Part shown: positions 17,181-25,613 of the stretch, one piece after another
Layout of the letters: every line of letters starts with the position of its first letter
Numbering within the stretch: position 1 is the first letter of the stretch
Origin: Moraxella sp.
Lineage (GTDB): Bacteria > Pseudomonadota > Gammaproteobacteria > Pseudomonadales > Moraxellaceae
NCBI GenBank assembly: GCA_030525705.1
Contig: JAUNEE010000006.1
Coordinates: 1 to 45,591, forward strand
Length of the DNA stretch: 45,591 nt
Reading direction: 5' to 3'
The notes under the pieces: generated by a model
Database searches by the model: none
Told to the model about the DNA's origin: nothing
The model's input: only the letters and a program-made list of their open reading frames with translations
Program-made: the position numbers and the translations under genes

Positions 17181-17933
17181 TTATGCCCCCACTTTTTTGA
17201 CGGCCATCATATAATTCACATCGACGTTTCTATTCGACAACCAATAACGGCGTGTCAAAGGATTATAATGCAAGCCCGTCAAATCATGACGATAAAACCC
17301 CGCACGCTCGCTCATTTTATCAAGCTCGGCGGGCGTGATGAATTTATGATAATCATGCGTGCCTTTATCCAGCATACCCAGCACATATTCTGCCCCGACA
17401 ATGGCGAATAAAAACGCCTTGGAATTTCTGTTAATGGTGGATAGCACGCAGACACCGTTCGGTTTTAATAACTTAAAACAGGCATGAATGATGGACTGCG
17501 GGTCGGGGACATGTTCTAGCATTTCCATGCAAGTGACGACATCGAACTGCCCTGCCATCTCTTCTGCCAACACCTCCACCGCCACACAGCGAAAGGCAAG
17601 GCGGTCGGTCATGGCAGTTTTTTCATTATAAATCTGAGCAGCTTTTAGGTTGGCGTCGCCCAAATCCACACCCAAGACATTCGCCCCACGCACCGCCATA
17701 CTGTGCGACAAAATCCCGCCGCCGCAGCCGACATCGACCACCTTTTTATCCGCCAGAGACGACCCCAGCACAGAAAAGCACGCCTCTTCAATCCAATCCA
17801 GCCTTAAAGGGTTAATATCATGCAAAGGCTTAAACGGTCCATTTTTATCCCACCATGTCGTAGCGAGGTTGGTGAATTTTGCGATTTCATCATAATCCAC
17901 ATTGTCACGGTGGGCGGTGGTATCGGCGTGCAT
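17181..17933 (-). CDS. ubiG: Ubiquinone biosynthesis O-methyltransferase
   Basis: A 250-aa SAM-dependent methyltransferase that performs both O-methylations in ubiquinone synthesis. The N-terminal block FTNLATTWWDKNGPFKPLHD and NPLRLDWIEE is diagnostic for UbiG, followed by the SAM motif VDVGCGGGILSHSMA and CMEMLEHVPDP. An AGGATA box precedes the ATG. It is first of three genes, ubiG-mupP-yciK, packed tightly on the minus strand and divergent from dsbA; both promoters must lie in 17934-18172. Confidence 0.94.
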   Translation of the reverse strand: MHADTTAHRDNVDYDEIAKFTNLATTWWDKNGPFKPLHDINPLRLDWIEEACFSVLGSSLADKKVVDVGCGGGILSHSMAVRGANVLGVDLGDANLKAAQIYNEKTAMTDRLAFRCVAVEVLAEEMAGQFDVVTCMEMLEHVPDPQSIIHACFKLLKPNGVCVLSTINRNSKAFLFAIVGAEYVLGMLDKGTHDYHKFITPAELDKMSERAGFYRHDLTGLHYNPLTRRYWLSNRNVDVNYMMAVKKVGA

Positions 17934-18172
17934 GGCGTATCCTATTTTAAAAAAAATAATATCAAGCAGTTAAACTGCCAAAAACTGTGCTATCTTAGCA
18001 TTTTTTATGCATTTTGACTAATCCTCCCTAAAAACTGGCAGAATGTTGCTCATTTTTGTGAAAAAAGACACAATTTGCAACGCTTTATCAATAATAAAGT
18101 TGCCCATTTTCCCTAAAAATGCGGTAAACTATGCCGAAGTTTTTTCGCTTTTGATTTTGTAAGGAATTGAGT

Positions 18173-18796
18173 ATGAAATACACAAAATACGCAATCGCCC
18201 CTATCGCTTTAGCGGTTGGCATGAGCTTCGCCCAAACCGCTTTCGCCAACTTCGTAGAAGGCAAAGACTACCAAGTCCTGCCCAATCCTGAAAACATTGC
18301 AGGAGACGTCATCGTCGTACGTGAATTCTTTTGGTATGGCTGCCCACACTGCTACAGCCTAGAGCCACACATGCAAAAATGGGCGAAAACCCGCGCCAGC
18401 GATGTCGCCTACTTCCAGACCCCTGCCGCCATGAACCCCGTGTGGGAAGTGAACGCCCGTGGTTTTTATGCCGTCCAAGAAATGGGCATGGCAGAAAAGA
18501 CGCACATGGCACTGTTTGACGCCATTCACAAAGATGGCAAACGCCTATTTGACCAAAACTCACTCGCTGACTGGTACGCCACCCAAGGCGTTGACAAAGC
18601 CAAATTCAACAGCTTGTACAACTCTTTTGCCGTTGCCACGAAAATCGAACGCAGCAAAGCTGGTGCAATGCGTTACCAAATCACAGGCACACCTGCCGTT
18701 GTGGTGCAAGGCAAGTATGTGGTTTTAGGCACTGACGCTAAAGTCACAAAAGTGATTGATTTTCTTGTCAATAAAGTCCGTGAAGAAAAGAAATAA
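18173..18796 (+). CDS. dsbA: Periplasmic thiol:disulfide oxidoreductase DsbA
   Basis: A 207-aa exported oxidase that introduces disulfides into secreted proteins. A signal peptide covers about residues 1-26 with an AFA cleavage site. The thioredoxin-fold active site is Cys57-Pro-His-Cys60 (WYGCPHCYSLEP), the DsbA form, and the cis-Pro loop is ITGTPAVVV. The frame opens two codons earlier at a TTG, but ATG 18173 has AAGGA 7-8 nt upstream and is preferred. It is monocistronic, ending at a strong hairpin. Confidence 0.94.
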   Translation: MKYTKYAIAPIALAVGMSFAQTAFANFVEGKDYQVLPNPENIAGDVIVVREFFWYGCPHCYSLEPHMQKWAKTRASDVAYFQTPAAMNPVWEVNARGFYAVQEMGMAEKTHMALFDAIHKDGKRLFDQNSLADWYATQGVDKAKFNSLYNSFAVATKIERSKAGAMRYQITGTPAVVVQGKYVVLGTDAKVTKVIDFLVNKVREEKK

Positions 18797-18800
18797 TCTT

Positions 18801-18829
18801 AAAAAAGCCGTCTTAGTACGGCTTTTTTA
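18801..18829 (+). terminator. Bidirectional terminator between dsbA and dtd
   Basis: An 11-bp perfect stem (18801-18811 with 18818-18828), A-rich on one side and T-rich on the other, sits between two convergent genes. Confidence 0.9.
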
Positions 18830-18839
18830 TTCCCCAAAA

Positions 18840-19292
18840 TTAGCTTTCAAGCAAAAAATTGGTCGGGCCGTCATTCACCGCCGTCACTTGCATATTCGCC
18901 CCGAACCGCCCTGTTGCCACCTGCCCATGCACGCTTTTGGCATAATCCACCAGCGCATCGAATAGGGCTTTTGCCTCGACAGGAGGCATCGCAGGGGTGA
19001 AATCAGGACGGCGACCGCTCTTAGTATCCGCCATCAACGTAAACTGCGACACCAAAAGCAGCCCGCCCGCCACATCGGTCACGGATTTGTCCATTTTCCC
19101 CAGTTTGTCAGGGTCTGTGGTGTTCTCAAAAATGCGATAGGCAAGAAGTTTGTCCACCAGTTTTTTTGCACACGCCAAATCATCGCCCTTGGCAAGACCC
19201 ACATACGCCAAAAGACCGCCCTCGATACTGCCGACACACACGCCATCGACCGTGACAGCGGCTGATTTTACCCGCTGAATAAGCACTTTCAT
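18840..19292 (-). CDS. dtd: D-aminoacyl-tRNA deacylase
   Basis: A 150-aa enzyme that removes D-amino acids, and glycine mischarged on tRNA-Ala, from tRNA. Signature SQFTLMADTKSGRRPDF lies at about residues 78-94, and the second signature is NDGPTNFLLES at the C-terminus; together these are the family's cross-subunit Gly-cisPro-type active site. The frame is open to an ATG at 19304, but that ATG is part of the GAGG ribosome binding site for ATG 19292, which gives the standard MKVLIQRV start. Confidence 0.94.
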   Translation of the reverse strand: MKVLIQRVKSAAVTVDGVCVGSIEGGLLAYVGLAKGDDLACAKKLVDKLLAYRIFENTTDPDKLGKMDKSVTDVAGGLLLVSQFTLMADTKSGRRPDFTPAMPPVEAKALFDALVDYAKSVHGQVATGRFGANMQVTAVNDGPTNFLLES

Positions 19293-19394
19293 AGCCAACC
19301 TCATATAAGTTTAAATATTTTAAATAGCATTATAACAAAAAGCTTGGTAAAATGACCAAAAAACCAAAGTACGCACCGAGCCTCCTAAAAGACT

Positions 19395-20309
19395 ATGCCA
19401 AAACTTATCTCAAATACCCTACGCCAACACCTAAAAAAGCTAAATACTGCGAAGCTTTTCGCCAATGCCCAAAACTTCGTGCCACAAACCAAGCTTAGCG
19501 AAATGGCAGGGCAAATCGCCAAAAGCGAACGCCCCTACATAAAAACACCCCTTATCTACGGCTTTGCCAAAGCGTACGGCATTTCTTTAGATGAATATGA
19601 GCGGGGTCGCCTGCAGGATTATGGCAGTTTTAATGATTTTTTTACCCGTGAATTAAAAGACGCCGCACGCCCCATTGACCCTGCCACAGACAGTCTGGCT
19701 TGCCCTGCGGACGGCACGGTGTCTCAGATTGGGCAAATCCAAAACGGGCAAATCCTACAAGCCAAAGGGCGTGATTATAGCGTCGGGCAGCTTTTGGCAG
19801 ATTATGAAGACGGTATGGCGATGACAGACGGTGCATTTGCCACCATTTATCTTGCACCCAGCAACTACCACCGTGTGCATATGCCTTTTAATGGCACGCT
19901 GATTGAGACACGCTACGTGCCTGGCAATCTTTTTTCCGTGAATAACGCCACCGCAAGCCATGTGCCTGACCTATTTGCCAGAAATGAACGCCTTGTTTGT
20001 GTCTTTGAGACCGACTTTGGGCGTGCCTTTGTGGTGCTGGTCGGCGCTATGATTGTGGCGGGCATTGAGTGCGTCGCCACAGGCAAGCTTGAACGCACAG
20101 ACCGCATACAGACCAGAACGCACAGCCTTGCCCTAAAAAAAGGGGACGAGCTTGGTCGGTTTTATCTGGGTTCGACTGCCATTGTTGTACTACCAAAAGC
20201 CGCCAACACGCTTTGGTCGCCCGCCTTTGGGCATGGTAGCACCGTTCGCATGGGCGAGACCTTAGGTCAAACCAACACCTCCTTTCACCAAGCGACCACA
20301 CAGCCATGA
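19395..20309 (+). CDS. psd: Phosphatidylserine decarboxylase proenzyme
   Basis: A 304-aa inner-membrane-associated enzyme that makes phosphatidylethanolamine. The self-cleavage motif is LGST, Ser260, which becomes the pyruvoyl group of the alpha chain. Other conserved blocks are FFTRELKD, CPADGTVSQIG, LAPSNYHRVHMPF and the VGAMIVAGIE stretch. The length fits the proteobacterial type I enzyme. The stop overlaps the NYN gene start by 4 nt, so psd heads a coupled psd-NYN-nadD unit. Confidence 0.95.
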   Translation: MPKLISNTLRQHLKKLNTAKLFANAQNFVPQTKLSEMAGQIAKSERPYIKTPLIYGFAKAYGISLDEYERGRLQDYGSFNDFFTRELKDAARPIDPATDSLACPADGTVSQIGQIQNGQILQAKGRDYSVGQLLADYEDGMAMTDGAFATIYLAPSNYHRVHMPFNGTLIETRYVPGNLFSVNNATASHVPDLFARNERLVCVFETDFGRAFVVLVGAMIVAGIECVATGKLERTDRIQTRTHSLALKKGDELGRFYLGSTAIVVLPKAANTLWSPAFGHGSTVRMGETLGQTNTSFHQATTQP

Positions 20310-21085
20310 CCACACCCCATCAAGAAGCACAGCTTGCGGTACTCATCGATGCGGACAACGCCTCCGTATCGCACCTTGACGAACTAATGAGCGAAATCGC
20401 AAGCCTTGGGCGTGCCAGTGTCCGCCGTGCTTATGGCGACTGGACAAAGCCACAGCTTGCCAGCTGGAAAAACGTCTTGCTAAGCCACTCCATTCAGCCC
20501 ATTCAGCAATTCGCCTACACCACGGGTAAAAACGCCACGGATTCTAGCCTTATCATTGACGCCATGGATTTATTATACACGGCACGTTTTGGGGGGTTTT
20601 GTTTGATTAGCTCGGACAGCGATTACACCCGCCTTGCCCAGCGTATCCGTGAACAAGGCGTGATGGTGTACGGCTTCGGCAAAAACCACACCCCAAAGGC
20701 ATTCATGCAAGCCTGCGACCGCTTTACTTATCTTGAGGTTTTCGAGGGGCGTGAAACCGCCACGAATGTCGATTTTTATGACTCGGCGGATATGCTATTC
20801 TCAAAAGAAAAAAATAACCAGTTTAAGCCTGTGGACGTTGCCATCGCTTTGGTAAAACTCGCCATCGACACCATGGCGGACGAACAAGGCTGGGCGAACA
20901 TCGCTCCCGTCAAAAACTACATCTTAAAAATCGAGCCTGATTTTGACTCACGCCTGTTCCATTATGACAAGTTTAGCGACTTTTTGCGGGCATATCCTCG
21001 CTACTTCGAGCTGTCTGAACGCTACCCCAATGACGACAACCATAAAGTAATTTTCGTCAAAAACGCCACACCCAGCAAATCATGA
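20306..21085 (+). CDS. NYN-domain (PIN-like) protein with C-terminal LOTUS/OST-HTH domain
   Basis: A 259-aa protein. Residues about 8-150 form a NYN/PIN-like nuclease fold with the acidic residues expected for metal binding: LIDADNAS, the Asp of KNATDSSLIIDAMD, and SSDSDYTRLA. Residues about 170-255 look like an OST-HTH/LOTUS winged helix (VKLAIDTMADEQGWANIAPVKNYI then FSDFLRAYPRYFEL), an RNA-binding module. This LabA/DUF88-type architecture suggests RNA cleavage or RNA binding; the target is unknown. It overlaps both psd and nadD by 4 nt, so it is translated in step with them. Confidence 0.82.
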   Translation: MTTPHQEAQLAVLIDADNASVSHLDELMSEIASLGRASVRRAYGDWTKPQLASWKNVLLSHSIQPIQQFAYTTGKNATDSSLIIDAMDLLYTARFGGFCLISSDSDYTRLAQRIREQGVMVYGFGKNHTPKAFMQACDRFTYLEVFEGRETATNVDFYDSADMLFSKEKNNQFKPVDVAIALVKLAIDTMADEQGWANIAPVKNYILKIEPDFDSRLFHYDKFSDFLRAYPRYFELSERYPNDDNHKVIFVKNATPSKS

Positions 21086-21732
21086 CCGCCATTCATGCCA
21101 TCTTGGGGGGTTCTTTTAATCCCGTGCATTTTGGGCATTTGGGCATGGCGGGAGCGGTCGACAAACGCCTTGCCTCTTTGGGTCTGCCTTATCAGACCAC
21201 GCTCATGCCCAGCCGAAATCCCTTTAAAAACACCCAAACCAAGGACGCCCATCTACTCAATATGCTCCATCTGGGCTGTGCTGAGTATAATGCCACGCAC
21301 GGCACATCGCTTGGCATTAGCACGCTTGAGCTTGATAGCCCTAAAAAAAGCTACACCCTTGATACGCTATCCACCCTAAAAAAAGCCTACCCGAATACCG
21401 CTTTGATTTTTATCATCGGGCAAGACAGCCTTGAAAGCTTGGAGACATGGAAGGGCGGTTTTGATTTGTTTGAGCTGACGCATTTTTGGGTGTTTTCTCG
21501 AGGGAATACAACACTCACCCTGCCAGAAACCCTAAAACAACGTCTTTGTCCCACGCCTGACGCATTGCTAGAAAAACGGGTGGGCGGACTATATCTTGAC
21601 CCTACACCCATCATGGAGATTTCAAGCAGTCAGCTTCGCACCGCCCTCGCCCATGGACACCGCCCTGCCGCCCTGCCCAGTACTGTCAGCGACTACATCA
21701 CACTGCACGGACTGTATCAAGACGGCAAGTGA
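21082..21732 (+). CDS. nadD: Nicotinate-nucleotide adenylyltransferase
   Basis: A 216-aa enzyme that forms nicotinate adenine dinucleotide in NAD synthesis. GGSFNPVHFGHL is the nucleotidyltransferase HxGH site and MEISSSQLR is the C-terminal ISxTxxR-type motif. IGQDSLESLETW is also typical. Its ATG overlaps the NYN stop by 4 nt. rsfS follows, the common bacterial arrangement. Confidence 0.94.
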   Translation: MTAIHAILGGSFNPVHFGHLGMAGAVDKRLASLGLPYQTTLMPSRNPFKNTQTKDAHLLNMLHLGCAEYNATHGTSLGISTLELDSPKKSYTLDTLSTLKKAYPNTALIFIIGQDSLESLETWKGGFDLFELTHFWVFSRGNTTLTLPETLKQRLCPTPDALLEKRVGGLYLDPTPIMEISSSQLRTALAHGHRPAALPSTVSDYITLHGLYQDGK

Positions 21733-21792
21733 TTGGCTTTTTTCTTTAAATGCTTTATAATGACCCTTTATCACTTTAAAAAAAGAAACTCC

Positions 21793-22149
21793 ATGACCCT
21801 AGATGACACCTTAGCCCTAGTACATAAAAGCCTAGACGACCTAAAAGCCACAGAAATCACCACGCTCCACGTGGAACACTTGACCGAGATTGCCGAACGT
21901 ATCGTTATCGCCAATGCCACCAGTAAACGCCACGTCAAGGCACTGGCGGATAAGCTTGGTGCGACTGCCAAAGAAGCAGGACTGATGCCGCTTGGGCGTG
22001 AGGGCGACAAAGACAGCGACTGGACGCTGGTGGATTTGGGTTCTGTCATCGTCCACGTTATGACACCGCAAGCTCGGGAATTTTATGACCTTGAGGGCTT
22101 GTGGTCGTCCCCTGACGCCCTAAAAGCACTGGTCGCCCAAAAAGCTTAA
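21793..22149 (+). CDS. rsfS: Ribosomal silencing factor RsfS
   Basis: A 118-aa member of the RsfS/Iojap family that binds ribosomal protein uL14 on the large subunit and blocks subunit joining in slow growth. Conserved features are DDLKATEITTLHV near the N-terminus, IVIANATSKRHVKAL and the WTLVDLGSVIVHVM strand, then REFYDLEGLWS. The frame is open 60 nt upstream, but the ATG at 21793 begins at the normal N-terminus and lies in a more plausible leader. Sits 60 bp after nadD and ends at a terminator. Confidence 0.92.
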   Translation: MTLDDTLALVHKSLDDLKATEITTLHVEHLTEIAERIVIANATSKRHVKALADKLGATAKEAGLMPLGREGDKDSDWTLVDLGSVIVHVMTPQAREFYDLEGLWSSPDALKALVAQKA

Positions 22150-22161
22150 GCAGTTAACCCG

Positions 22162-22189
22162 AAAAAAGGAACGTGATGTTCCTTTTTTT
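22162..22189 (+). terminator. Terminator of psd-NYN-nadD-rsfS
   Basis: An 11-bp stem (22162-22172 with 22178-22188), A-rich then T-rich, lies directly after rsfS. Confidence 0.88.
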
Positions 22190-22325
22190 ATAAACTACTC
22201 TTAACTGATTTTCATCTTTGCTGGAAGCTTGTTTGACCAAGCCCACCAAAAACACTTCCTGCTTGATTTTTTATTATGACTTAACAGCCATTTAAGAATA
22301 ATAAATACACAACCCCAAAAAAAAA

Positions 22326-23006
22326 TCACACCTGCCGATAATACCACGGCGTATCCACCCCAAAGCCAATCTCAAGCAAACTGACAATCATTCTACCCGT
22401 CAGCCCCCACACCGTCTCACCCGCCACAGACCATGCAGGCGTCTCTATGGTGACATTTTGCCCATCATACACATAATCAAAACGATAAACCTGCGGCGGC
22501 GTTTTTAAAAAATACGCAAGCTCTGCCCAAAAAATCCGCTCAATCTCGCTTTCTTGCAAGGTCAAATCCGCCACCCATTCAGGCTCGACCACGCCCACCA
22601 CAGGACGCACCCACAGACCCGCCTTAGACTGCACCATGGGCAGATAACCAATAACAGACACCGCCTCTGGCACAAGCCCCACCTCCTCAAAACCCTCCCT
22701 TAAAGCCGTCTGTGCCGTATTTTTATCCACCGCATCACGATGACCGCCCACAAAAGCCACCTCCCCTGCATGATGGTTTAGCCGACTGCTACGCTTGGTC
22801 AAAAGTAGACGGGGTGTGGGTTCATGGGTAAGTAGCACCAATACGGACGCCTTTGGCAAGCCATCTTTTGGCACGGACGCACCTGCCATGCGTGGGAATG
22901 CGTCCTGCCCTTGATGTTGAACGAGCCGTTCTGCCAAGGTACGTAACAGCAGACTATGCCACAGCGTAGGCGGATTTAGGAAATTTTTATCTTGATAGGT
23001 TGTCAT
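22326..23006 (-). CDS. Nudix hydrolase, CoA pyrophosphatase type
   Basis: A 226-aa Nudix protein. It contains the CoA-ase signature before the Nudix box (LLLTKRSSRLNHHAGEVAF) and the Nudix box GGHRDAVDKNT...ALREGFEEVGL with the RExxEE core intact. These enzymes split CoA or acyl-CoA into phosphopantetheine and 3',5'-ADP. Divergent from the zinc-ribbon Nudix gene, with only about 90 bp between starts. The start context is weak, so the precise start is less certain. Confidence 0.87.
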   Translation of the reverse strand: MTTYQDKNFLNPPTLWHSLLLRTLAERLVQHQGQDAFPRMAGASVPKDGLPKASVLVLLTHEPTPRLLLTKRSSRLNHHAGEVAFVGGHRDAVDKNTAQTALREGFEEVGLVPEAVSVIGYLPMVQSKAGLWVRPVVGVVEPEWVADLTLQESEIERIFWAELAYFLKTPPQVYRFDYVYDGQNVTIETPAWSVAGETVWGLTGRMIVSLLEIGFGVDTPWYYRQV

Positions 23007-23095
23007 GGCTTGCGATTGTTTAGAATTTGGCTTATCATTTTATAAAAAAACACCGCTGCACGCCAGCCCAATCCTCGTCACAACAAGGAATTTTC

Positions 23096-23641
23096 ATGCC
23101 CTACTGCATTCAATGCGGACACCCTGCCGACCTAACAATCCCGAAAAACGACAGTCGCCCCCGCCTATGCTGTCCCACCTGCGGACATATCCACTATGAA
23201 AACCCAAAGGTCGTGGCAGGGACGCTGTGCATACACGATGATAAAATTCTTTTGTGCCGCCGTGCCATTGAACCACGCTACGGAACGTGGACCTTGCCTG
23301 CGGGGTTTTTAGAGATTGGGGAGAGTATGCGTGATGGGGCGGTGCGTGAGACGCTCGAGGAGGCAGACGCCATCGCCACTGAGCCGCAGCTGTACGCCCT
23401 ATTTGATTTGCCAGAATTCGGGCAGATTCACGTCATGTACTTGGCACGCCTAAAGGACGGAATGTTCGGCTGCGGTACAGAGAGTCTTGAGTGCCGACTG
23501 TTCGGACTTGATGAAATCCCATGGGCGGATTTATCCTTTCGCACCGTCATAAAAACCTTAGAATACTATGCCAAAGACGCCAAAGTCCACGGAGATACGC
23601 TGGCAGACTACCCCCTGCATGAGACCGTGATTGACCATTGA
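23096..23641 (+). CDS. Nudix hydrolase with N-terminal zinc ribbon
   Basis: A 181-aa protein. Two CxxC pairs (CIQCGHP at about 4-7, and CPTCGHIHYENP) form a zinc ribbon, followed by a Nudix domain with box GFLEIGESMRDGAVRETLEE. The usual final Gly of the Nudix consensus is Asp (EEADA). The ribbon recalls NudC-type NAD(H) pyrophosphatases but the protein is shorter and lacks their N-terminal domain, so the substrate is open. ATG 23096 has AAGGA 6 nt upstream; the frame is open further upstream without a better start. Confidence 0.87.
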   Translation: MPYCIQCGHPADLTIPKNDSRPRLCCPTCGHIHYENPKVVAGTLCIHDDKILLCRRAIEPRYGTWTLPAGFLEIGESMRDGAVRETLEEADAIATEPQLYALFDLPEFGQIHVMYLARLKDGMFGCGTESLECRLFGLDEIPWADLSFRTVIKTLEYYAKDAKVHGDTLADYPLHETVIDH

Positions 23642-23671
23642 TTTCGATGGGTTAATATGCTTTTTTATATT

Positions 23672-24602
23672 TTATTCATCAAAAAGTGCAATCTCTTCAA
23701 TAAAAGTTAATGTACCATAAGATTTTTCTTCAAATACCTGTCCATTGGCATTTATTAAATAAGAAAAATCGTTATCCAAAATAAAACTTTGTTTATCAAA
23801 AACTTCTATGCGATAATAAGGGAAATAATCCGTTGGTTTTTCGGTAATTTCTAAATAACTGTCCTTATTTAAATCTTTTAATTCGTCCAATAGTTTTTGT
23901 TCAAAGGCATTATAAACAAATGGATAAGGATAATATTTGCCTTGATAGAACCTATCTTTTGGGTGTTTTGGCGTGTCGTAGCCGTCTATTTTTTCGCCTT
24001 TTTGATTGATAAAATAAGTTTTGGCGGTGTCATCAACCGCTTTAAAACCAATACAATCACTATTGCAATCTTTTTGCCAATTCCCTGTATAAACGAGTGC
24101 ATAACCATACTGAAACGCTGATACATAATCATAGTTTACAGGAATGATAATATCGCCCTTTTTATTAACAAAACCGACTTTCCCATTATTGTCCACATAT
24201 CGGCGTAATCCTTCTTGCCAATAATCAAATCCATTATCAAACGCTAAGGCATTATATAAAAACTTGCCTTGCCTATCATAAACTTCACCAAAAGGATAAG
24301 CAAGAGTATTTTTGGGATAATTATCGTCTATGTTTGCCCCAAAAAATTCAATATAAGGCGTGGTAATGGGAAAGTTATAATCATAATAACGAATGGTGAA
24401 ATGACTTGGCTCAATAATCACATTGCTATTATCATCTTTTATACCCACCCAATTATCTTTTTCAAAGTAATATAAGGTTGGGGAGATTTTACTTTGGGTT
24501 TGATTATCTGTTGAATTGGGAACGGAAGTTTATCTTGGTGTATTATTTTGACAAGCCAATAATAAAAAACTTAAACTAAAAAATAATAAAATATTGTTTC
24601 AT
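23672..24602 (-). pseudogene. WG-repeat lipoprotein gene, disrupted near its 5' end
   Basis: The intact part is 23672-24448, which codes for about 258 aa with WG-type repeats (KVGFVNKKGDIIIPVNYDYV is one). Upstream on the same strand an ATG at 24600-24602 starts MKQYFII, and a lipoprotein signal with lipobox LLLAC lies in the downstream frame: SLSFLLLACQNN. The two frames differ by one base at a run of six T (24578-24583, minus strand), and in-frame TAA (24530-24532) follows a few codons after the Cys. Both lesions together indicate decay; a GTG at 24448 could start a shorter cytosolic product, but with no evident ribosome binding site. AT-richer than neighbours. WG-repeat functions are mostly unknown. 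Confidence 0.7.
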
Positions 24603-24618
24603 TTTATATTATGCCAGT

Positions 24619-25014
24619 TTACGCCCCACATTCCACCAAAAATTGATAAGTTTTGGGTTTTGAATTTATTTTTTGATAAGTCATTTTAATTGGGTAATGG
24701 ATAACACCATCATTAAAAGCGGATTTTTTGGCACGAGAAAAAGTTATTTTATTATTTTGATAGGTATATATGGCAGTTTTGCCTTTGTTTTCACCAAGTT
24801 CAAACAAATCTTGTTTGCTGGTTAATTTAAAAAATTGATTATCAATAAATAAACCATTTTTATTCATTGAACCGATGATTTTATGATTGTCATAAATATA
24901 ACAACCATAATAGCCATCATTGGCAGGTAACAATTCACTTTCATTCAATTCATTAAAAGCATTGGCAAAGGCGATATGAGAAAAGAGCAATAAAATTAGG
25001 CCAAGTTTTTTCAT
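24619..25014 (-). CDS. Small secreted protein of unknown function
   Basis: A 131-aa protein with a clear signal peptide (KKLGLILLLFSHIAFANA, cleavage after about residue 18). The mature part is beta-rich with two cysteines (YYGCYIYD and the C-terminal VECGA), which may form a disulfide. I do not recognise the family. Its ATG overlaps the rimI stop by 4 nt, so it is translationally coupled to rimI, although composition is AT-rich like the adjoining WG-repeat pseudogene. This suggests an acquired patch inserted just after rimI. Confidence 0.7.
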   Translation of the reverse strand: MKKLGLILLLFSHIAFANAFNELNESELLPANDGYYGCYIYDNHKIIGSMNKNGLFIDNQFFKLTSKQDLFELGENKGKTAIYTYQNNKITFSRAKKSAFNDGVIHYPIKMTYQKINSKPKTYQFLVECGA

Positions 25015-25478
25015 AAAGTATCATTTACCCTTTGCAAAATCAACGCATCACACACCCCGCCTTTATCCTTATAATACCCCTTTCGCACGGCAATCTGTGT
25101 AAAGCCAAACGCCTGATATAGGGCGATGGCAGGGGCATTGTCCGCTCGCACTTCCAAAAGACAACTTTCGGCAGTTTTGACGCAGTCCAGCCCCAGCCAA
25201 GCCATCATCAAAAGCCGTGCAATGCCCTGTCTTTGGGCAGATTTTGCCACACCAAGCCGTAAAATCTCGGCAATGCCTGATAAAACAGGCGATTGATAAA
25301 TCAAATAGCCCACCAATTTGTCATCACGATACGCCCCCAAAACACCAAAGCCCAAATTGTCCTGCGTGCTAAGCTCAAACAAGGCAGACGCTTGCCAAGC
25401 GTCCGTTTGTAGGTCAAATTCAATGACGGCAATTTTGTTAAAATCGCTCGGCGGGGCGGTTTTGATTTGAATGGACAT
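25011..25478 (-). CDS. rimI: Ribosomal protein bS18 alanine N-acetyltransferase (GNAT)
   Basis: A 155-aa GNAT acetyltransferase. The acetyl-CoA loop is LGVAKSAQRQGIARLLM, and EVRADNAPAIALYQAFGF is the RimI hallmark segment. RimI acetylates the N-terminal Ala of ribosomal protein S18. The ATG at 25478 is preferred over a GTG three codons upstream. The usual neighbour tsaB is absent. It overlaps the downstream secreted-protein gene by 4 nt. Confidence 0.88.
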   Translation of the reverse strand: MSIQIKTAPPSDFNKIAVIEFDLQTDAWQASALFELSTQDNLGFGVLGAYRDDKLVGYLIYQSPVLSGIAEILRLGVAKSAQRQGIARLLMMAWLGLDCVKTAESCLLEVRADNAPAIALYQAFGFTQIAVRKGYYKDKGGVCDALILQRVNDTL

Positions 25479-25538
25479 GTTAATCACTTAGGTAAGTTGG
25501 TGCAAATTTAGGCAAAATAAGGCTCGAGGTGCAGGTTT

Positions 25539-25566
25539 GTAGGGGCGAATTGCAATTCGTCCCTAC
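25539..25566. repeat. 28-bp palindromic intergenic repeat
   Basis: GTAGGGGCGAATTG (25539-25552) is followed immediately by CAATTCGTCCCTAC, a 14-bp inverted repeat with a single G:T-type mismatch and no spacer. It lies between rimI and pepD. Palindromes of this form recur in many bacterial genomes; only one copy is in this window. Confidence 0.6.
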
Positions 25567-25613
25567 GGATTGGACATAAAGTTATTTTGATTTTATCATT
25601 AACAATCAATCAA

